A stretch of 9,855 bases of DNA from Planctomycetales bacterium (GTDB lineage Bacteria; Planctomycetota; SZUA-567): positions 1 through 9,855 of the forward strand of contig BNUQ01000063.1 in the NCBI GenBank assembly GCA_025997475.1, written 5' to 3'. Position 1 is the stretch's first letter. Each line of letters starts with the position of its first letter. Shown here one piece after another: positions 6,377 to 9,855 of the stretch. Position numbers and translations under genes: made by a program. The notes beneath the pieces are model-generated. The model worked only from the letters and a program-made list of their open reading frames with translations. It was not told where the DNA came from and did not search any database.

Positions 6377-6508
6377 CAATTGCCACGCCCTTTAGGGCGT
6401 GGATAGCGTTAGAAAATGACCGGCTTTAGCCGAACGGTTTATTTGGGCTAAAGCCCCTTTCTTTTTCAGACCGCCGACCACGCCCTAAAGGGCGTGGCAA
6501 TTGAATAG
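6372..6508. repeat. 137-base inverted-repeat element with nested hairpins
   Basis: The ends are a perfect 31-base inverted repeat (6372-6402 and 6478-6508). Each arm contains its own hairpin, ccacgccct/agggcgtgg. Between the arms are cggctttagccg (6421-6432) and gggctaaagccc (6445-6456). No coding potential is evident. This architecture fits a REP/MITE-type palindromic element; folded RNA would form a multi-branched structure. Its left end overlaps copy 3 of the other repeat by five bases. Confidence 0.85.
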
Positions 6509-6563
6509 AACCACCGCGTTTTGAAAACCACTCTATCATTTTCAATTCGTAATTGCTCTTGTT

Positions 6564-6612
6564 AAAAAAAATCGGTGAAAGGCAAGTCCGACGCTTGCCT
6601 GACCGTTCACCG
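6564..6612 (-). terminator. Intrinsic terminator, minus strand
   Basis: Reading on the minus strand, an outer stem cggtgaa/ttcaccg and an inner stem aggcaag/cttgcct form a long imperfect hairpin (6612-6573), followed after one base by a run of eight T (6571-6564). This is a convincing Rho-independent terminator for a transcript coming from the right. The only gene-sized thing upstream is the unassigned segment 6613-7092. Confidence 0.75.
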
Positions 6613-6959
6613 GCGTTTCATTCGGCGTTGCGTTGACAAACGGGGGTTCGTCAAAAAGGGAGGTTTCGCAACGCCCTGCCACCGGAAAATTCGCCGTTGC
6701 CGCGGCAAATAAACCGAAAGCGAAAGTTAATGGCGAAGGTCGGAAGACCCGCAGGGGCGTCTTCGCCGCTAACCGTTTAACCACGCAAAACACTATGCGG
6801 CGTGGCACGCGCACATCAATCACGAAGGAATCAGTTTGAGAGGAATTCTCGGTGGGATAGTCAAGCATCGCGTGTTCGACCGATTTTTTTCGCACCGCGT
6901 CCCCGCGGGGAATCAATCAAGTCAAACGGTCACGAACCTAACGGAGGGTGTGAAACTTT

Positions 6960-6984
6960 CCCGATCTCAGGCTCCGCGACATCC
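6960..6984 (-). repeat. 25-base motif, copy B
   Basis: This is a 22-of-25 match to 6002-6026 in the same orientation. It lies about 110-130 bases after the -10 region of the candidate promoter at 7119-7092, so it would be in the 5' part of that transcript. Confidence 0.6.
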
Positions 6985-7091
6985 CTGTCCGCGCATCTTC
7001 TCGGTAGAAATTATTTACCACTTCTTTGGCGATTTTTCCGCTTCCGCCCTTTTCGCGCCTCGTGCGCTATCCGGCGGGGAAGCGACCGCGT

Positions 7092-7119
7092 AACTTAAAA
7101 AGCGCCGACCGCCTGTCAA
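7092..7119 (-). promoter_or_regulatory. Candidate sigma70-type promoter
   Basis: On the minus strand a perfect TTGACA (7119-7114) is followed after 15-16 bases by a weak -10 (TTAAGT or TAAGTT, 7098-7092). The -35 is excellent and the -10 poor. It points toward the terminator at 6612-6564. The stretch 7120-7230 beyond it is AT-rich and shows nothing else I can name. Confidence 0.4.
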
Positions 7120-7230
7120 GAAAAAACTTTAGCGAAAAGTCCGTTTTATTGCAATTTTTTTGGCTCTACATTTTAACGCTTTAATTTCAATCGCTTGTAG
7201 CCACATTTTTCCGAACGGGATTGAGAAAAA

Positions 7231-7304
7231 TTAACAATTCACCGTTAAAAATTAACAATTAAAAATTTTGACATTGTTAATTGTCAATTGTCAATTGTTA
7301 ATTG
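7231..7304. repeat. AT-rich repeats with 7-base tandem array after gluQ
   Basis: The clear array is 7273-7304: attgtta, attgtca, attgtca, attgtta, attg, in perfect 7-base phase. Before it (7231-7272) lie related words such as ttaacaatt and attaacaatt. The tract starts four bases after the gluQ stop (minus direction) and takes the place where a terminator would be expected; no GC-rich stem is present there. Confidence 0.75.
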
Positions 7305-7307
7305 CGC

Positions 7308-8294
7308 TCACCGCTTGGGCGTCGCGCGCGCATACGCCGGCGTCCCTAACGCCGCCAAGTCGTCGCCGGCAACGGTAACCGCGCCGCGCGGGATTTTCGC
7401 CAAGTCGAAACCGGCGATTAAAGCGGCGGGCGTCGTCGGTTGTCCGGCGGACAAGCCCGATATTCGGGCTAAATAGCCGACGACTTTTTGCGGCGCAATG
7501 CCGGCTTGTCGCAACGTTGCGAGGCGCGTGTCGCCGTGCCGTTTGGCTAAACGCCGACCGTCGGCGCCGACCAATAACGGCAAATGCAAAAACTGCGGCG
7601 GCGACAAATTCAGCGCGTCGTAAAGCGCCAGTTGGCGGAACGTGCTTAACACCAAATCGTCGCCGCGAATCACTTCGGTTACGCCCATCGCCGCGTCGTC
7701 AACGACGCACGCCAATTGATACGCCGGCGTCGCGCCGCGCGCTTCCGCCAACGCGCCGCGCGCGACGACGAAATCGCCGCTGAATTGTTGCAAGTCGGCG
7801 CGCTCCCGTCCGCGAAAATTGTCGATAAATTCCCGCTCGCCCGCCGGCGCGATAAAACGCCACGCGGTTTTAGCGTTAATTTGCGCCGACGGGATTTTTT
7901 TATCGCGGCACGTGTTCGGATAAAATAATTCTTCACCGGCGTGCGGGGCAAGTTGCGCGTTTTCGATGTCGGCGCGCGAACAAACGCAAGGGTAGAGGTT
8001 CCCGCGCAATTGGGTCAGCGCCTCCCGATAAAGCGGCAAACGTCGGCTCTGGGCGTAAGGCGCGTTGCCGGTCGGGCAATCGTCGCCTTCGTCCCAGTCA
8101 AGCCCCAACCAGCGCAAATCGGCGTAAATTTCCGCGACCGCCGCGGGTTTGACTTTTGGGTGGTCAAGGTCTTCGACGCGCAAAATCACGCGCCCGCCCG
8201 CCGCCCGCGCCCGCAACCACGCCAATAAAAAAGTCCGGGCGTTGCCGAGATGCAACGCGCCGGTCGGACTGGGGGCTAAACGGGTTACATACAC
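7308..8294 (-). CDS. gluQ: Glutamyl-queuosine tRNA(Asp) synthetase
   Basis: GluQRS is a truncated relative of glutamyl-tRNA synthetase that activates glutamate and attaches it to queuosine at position 34 of tRNA(Asp) in the cytoplasm. Seen here: the class I start RLAPSPTGALHLGNART with HLGN (15-18) as the HIGH motif, RVEDLDHPK (39-47), a zinc site formed by C103, C105, Y125 and C129 as in the E. coli enzyme, VIRGDDL (208-214), and RRLAKRHGD (247-255) as the KMSKS-type loop. No anticodon-binding domain follows; 328 residues is slightly over the usual 290-310. The start is GTG, forced by an in-frame TAA two codons upstream; no good ribosome site is seen. It is divergent from the QueD-like gene. 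Confidence 0.93.
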   Translation of the reverse strand: MYVTRLAPSPTGALHLGNARTFLLAWLRARAAGGRVILRVEDLDHPKVKPAAVAEIYADLRWLGLDWDEGDDCPTGNAPYAQSRRLPLYREALTQLRGNLYPCVCSRADIENAQLAPHAGEELFYPNTCRDKKIPSAQINAKTAWRFIAPAGEREFIDNFRGRERADLQQFSGDFVVARGALAEARGATPAYQLACVVDDAAMGVTEVIRGDDLVLSTFRQLALYDALNLSPPQFLHLPLLVGADGRRLAKRHGDTRLATLRQAGIAPQKVVGYLARISGLSAGQPTTPAALIAGFDLAKIPRGAVTVAGDDLAALGTPAYARATPKR

Positions 8295-8398
8295 GTTATA
8301 CCGGCTTGATTTGACTGGTTGCCGAACTTCTCTCTGCGCACGAAGGCACCGCGGACGCGGAAAGAATCTACTGGGGAAACCACTCCGTTAGAATTTCA

Positions 8399-8427
8399 TT
8401 GACGCGCGAAACGTTTTCGTCTATGGT
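8399..8427 (+). promoter_or_regulatory. Sigma70-type promoter of the QueD-like gene
   Basis: TTGACG (8399-8404), a 17-base spacer and TATGGT (8422-8427) give 5/6 and 4/6 matches to the consensus with ideal spacing. The start codon is 40 bases downstream with AAGGAG (8455-8460) in front. A small inverted repeat, ggcggg/ccgcc, lies in the short leader around an aaaatttt core (about 8432-8452). Confidence 0.65.
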
Positions 8428-8466
8428 GGGGGGCGGGAAAATTTTATCCGCCAAAAGGAGAACGCC

Positions 8467-8943
8467 ATGAGGTCGTCAACCGTCATCAACATTCAGTATG
8501 CGCACCGGTTTCTAAACTTCGCGGGCGAAGCCCAGTATCTGCACGGGCACACCGGCAAATTGGTCGTCGAAGTCGAGGGCGAGGTCTCCGCTGAAACCGG
8601 CTTTGTCTATCCGTGCAACAGCGTCAAAACATTGGCGTGGAGTTATTTGGTGAATTTCGACCACGCCTTGATTTTGCAGGAAAACGACCCGCTCCTGCCG
8701 GAAATTTTGCGGACGTATGAAAAACAGGGCATCAAAAACGGCGCGCCGACCAATAAATCTTTGGGCCAGCCGATTGACACGGCGTTAGCAAAAGCGTATC
8801 CCGAATGTCGTTTGGTGGTGGTCAAAAAAGTGGCGACCTGCGAGAACTTGCTCGAACTGTTTTACTCGTTGCTCAAAGACCGACTGAACATCAAAAAATT
8901 GACGTTCAGTTCCGGCGACAACAGCGCCGTGGAAAGGTATTAG
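8467..8943 (+). CDS. QueD/PTPS-family protein lacking the catalytic cysteine
   Basis: The protein has 158 residues and the 6-pyruvoyl-tetrahydropterin synthase fold. Zinc ligands are visible as H13 (YAHRF) and H26/H28 (LHGHTG), and the D-H pair as D65/H66 (NFDHALIL). TCEN (124-127) stands where PTxEN is usual. QueD makes 6-carboxytetrahydropterin, an early step to queuosine and other deazapurines. However, the usual active-site Cys three residues before the LHGH leucine is Ala22 (E21 is next to it), and the pterin-anchoring Glu near the C-terminus is not in its usual place (GDNSAVERY end). An inserted stretch of about 30 residues (85-115) is also present. It may use another chemistry or be a diverged paralogue, so I give no symbol. 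It has its own promoter and terminator: single-gene transcript. Confidence 0.82.
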   Translation: MRSSTVINIQYAHRFLNFAGEAQYLHGHTGKLVVEVEGEVSAETGFVYPCNSVKTLAWSYLVNFDHALILQENDPLLPEILRTYEKQGIKNGAPTNKSLGQPIDTALAKAYPECRLVVVKKVATCENLLELFYSLLKDRLNIKKLTFSSGDNSAVERY

Positions 8944-8956
8944 CGCGCGGTCTTTG

Positions 8957-9002
8957 AAAAAAAATCGGCGGTATGTTTGGTCGGCAAACATACCGCTTTT
9001 TT
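8957..9002. terminator. Bidirectional intrinsic terminator between convergent genes
   Basis: A perfect 12-bp stem (8968-8979 with 8985-8996, gcggtatgtttg / caaacataccgc) and a 5-base loop are followed by six T on the plus strand and preceded by eight A (8957-8964), which form the U-tract for the minus strand. It serves the QueD-like gene from the left and atpC from the right. Confidence 0.92.
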
Positions 9003-9032
9003 ATGGCAAAATCGCCGCTAATCGGCGCGGTT

Positions 9033-9506
9033 CTAAATTGCCCGCAACGCGGTCAATTGTTGCCGCGCCAGCGCCCGCGCCAGCGCCCGTTCGGCGCGCA
9101 CACAATCAAGGTCGTTTTCGGACGGATGGCGATGCGCTTCGCTATCGACCGTTTTTTCCAAACGTTCGCGCGCGCGCTTTTCCGCTTCTTTGGCGCGTTG
9201 CACGTCAACTTCGTCGCCCCGCTCCGCCGAATACGCAAACACCGTCGCGTTCTCGCCGTCCATATCCAAAAAACCGCCGCAAATAACCAGCGAATTCGTA
9301 TGCGTTCCGCCGCCGTCCTGCAACGTCGTTATTTTCAATAAACCGATTTGCAACGGCACTAACGCCGGTTCGTGCCGCGGCTGAACTTCAAATTCGCCGT
9401 CCGTCGCCATAAACAGCGCGTCGATAACTTTATCTATTTTCGCCACCGTCCGCGTCGGCGTTACGACCGTGCAAGAAAAAGTCGGGGTCTCATTTTGCTC
9501 TGCCAT
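9033..9506 (-). CDS. atpC: F-type ATP synthase epsilon subunit
   Basis: The protein has 157 residues, a little longer than the common 130-140. The N-terminal beta-sandwich covers about 8-95, with the family pattern DGEFEVQPRHEPALVPLQIG followed by LLKI (37-59) and CGGFLDMDGENATVFAYSAE (76-95). The C-terminal helical hairpin starts at VDVQRAKEAEKRARERLEK (100-118) and, after a His/Pro/Asp-containing turn, ends in the Ala/Arg-rich helix RAERALARALARQQL (137-151). Epsilon links the F1 head to the c-ring and inhibits ATP hydrolysis through its helices. A strong AAAGGAG lies before the ATG. The gene normally follows atpD; here the upstream gene end at 9543 does not look like atpD. Confidence 0.93.
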   Translation of the reverse strand: MAEQNETPTFSCTVVTPTRTVAKIDKVIDALFMATDGEFEVQPRHEPALVPLQIGLLKITTLQDGGGTHTNSLVICGGFLDMDGENATVFAYSAERGDEVDVQRAKEAEKRARERLEKTVDSEAHRHPSENDLDCVRAERALARALARQQLTALRAI

Positions 9507-9542
9507 CGGAATTCTCCTTTATGTTTCATTATCGCCGGTAAG

Positions 9543-9659
9543 TTATTGCGGCATCGCCCAAATATCAAAGTGCGGATATTTAAGCATATCATCGCGATTT
9601 ATTTTAACTTTTACGCCGCCGTTCTTAAAGTTTTCGAGGTAGAATAATTCATACCCTCC
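9543..9659 (-). CDS. 3' end of an unidentified gene
   Basis: A minus-strand frame ends at the TAA 9545-9543; its last residues read YELFYLENFKNGGVKVKINR and then DDMLKYPHFDIWAMPQ. This reads like real protein but matches no family I can name, and it does not resemble the end of an ATP synthase beta chain. It stops 36 bases before the atpC start, so the two may share a transcript. Toward its 5' side the frame runs into the poly-C tract at 9662, where the sequence is not trustworthy, so the true upstream part is lost. Confidence 0.45.
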   Translation of the reverse strand, partial: GGYELFYLENFKNGGVKVKINRDDMLKYPHFDIWAMPQ

Positions 9660-9855
9660 CACCCCCCCCCCCCCCCCCCCCCCCCTCCCCCCCACCCCCC
9701 CCCTCTACCACCCCTCCCCACCCCCCCCACCCCTTTACTAACCTCACTTCCATCAACATCAGACCAGACACTAATAAACGTATATAACTATTTATCTTGA
9801 CTTTTCTTTTTTTTTTCTTTATTTTCTTTTTTTTTTTCTTCTTCTTTTTTCTTCT
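9654..9855. other. Low-complexity end, likely sequencing or assembly artefact
   Basis: After 9653 the composition changes abruptly. A tract of 24 C (9662-9685) lies in nearly G-free C-rich sequence to about 9735, followed by a short mixed stretch and then T/C-only sequence (about 9801-9855). It contains no codon structure or signal. Decaying homopolymer of this type is what poor-quality read ends produce, including poly-G from two-colour chemistry read on the other strand. Treat everything here as unreliable. Confidence 0.8.

Larger units (their letters stand above)
6564..7092 (-). other. Candidate transcription unit of unknown type
   Basis: A TTGACA-type promoter (7119-7092) and the terminator at 6612-6564 bound a minus-strand unit of about 0.5 kb. 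Inside are copy B of the 25-base motif (6960-6984), a CCCCGCGGGG palindrome (6900-6909) and a small hairpin ggtc-ttcc-gacc (about 6739-6750). A frame of 124 codons (6916-6542) is open but runs through the terminator hairpin, has no clear ribosome site and resembles no family I know, so I do not call it a gene. The unit may be a non-coding RNA, a short unrecognised gene or a decayed remnant. Confidence 0.3.

Noticed and set aside
6083..6379. Minus-strand open frame of 98 codons in the repeat region
   Set aside because: It lies almost wholly within the palindromic repeat copies, has no ribosome site or family resemblance, and continues into unique non-coding leader sequence; noted only as a frame property of the repeat.
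6542..6916. Minus-strand open frame of 124 codons
   Set aside because: It reads through the intrinsic terminator hairpin and its T-run, lacks a ribosome site and resembles no family; kept only as part of the candidate transcript.
6002..6984. TPP or cyclic-di-GMP riboswitch for the CCTGAGAT motif
   Set aside because: The wording is superficially similar in a few bases, but the partner helices and conserved core of those riboswitches are missing.
5960..7300. CRISPR array or tRNA gene in the long non-coding stretch
   Set aside because: Repeats are palindromic or single pairs with irregular spacing, not repeat-spacer units, and no cloverleaf with a proper T-arm and acceptor stem was found around the gttcga-like words.
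8295..8310. TATAAC hexamer just upstream of the gluQ GTG as a -10 box
   Set aside because: It is only two bases from the start codon and has no matching -35, so transcription would begin inside the gene.

Overview
The window looks like chromosomal DNA of a flagellated Gram-negative-type bacterium. The evidence is a flagellin gene, an F-type ATP synthase epsilon gene and a glutamyl-queuosine tRNA(Asp) synthetase gene. The coding DNA is GC-rich with many gcg/gcc/cgc codons, while the spacers are AT-rich and full of small repeats. I cannot place the organism to phylum with confidence; a PVC/Planctomycetota-type or other little-cultured gut or environmental lineage is only a guess.

Region 1 (about 150-5810, all minus strand) reads from right to left. 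It holds a 605-residue flagellin, a short divergent flagellin-like protein (279 aa), a compact four-gene toxin-antitoxin-like cassette (BrnT, BrnA, DUF4160, DUF2442), and a 532-residue low-complexity protein that contains no Lys, His, Cys or Trp. The brnT reading frame is broken at a run of five C (minus strand), which is either a real decay mutation or a sequencing error.

Region 2 (about 5810-7307) holds no convincing gene and is dense in structure. It contains two hairpins in the flagellin leader, three copies of an 11-base box, a 25-base motif that recurs about 950 bp away, and an interlocked set of palindromes (6212-6508). One of these is a 114-bp repeat that is also present, inverted, at the very start of the window (3-116), so the flagellin/TA segment sits between inverted copies. 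A candidate promoter (7119-7092) and an intrinsic terminator (6612-6564), both on the minus strand, bound a possible 0.5-kb transcript of unknown nature.

Region 3 (7308-9506) is housekeeping. gluQ (minus) and a QueD/PTPS-family gene (plus) lie head to head. The second gene has a good sigma70-like promoter and ends at a strong, probably bidirectional terminator that it shares with the convergent atpC. Both gluQ and QueD belong to queuosine biology, but this QueD-like protein lacks the catalytic cysteine.

Region 4 (about 9543-9855) has the last codons of an unidentified minus-strand gene. That gene runs into poly-C and then T/C-only low-complexity sequence, which looks like a degraded contig or read end rather than biology.
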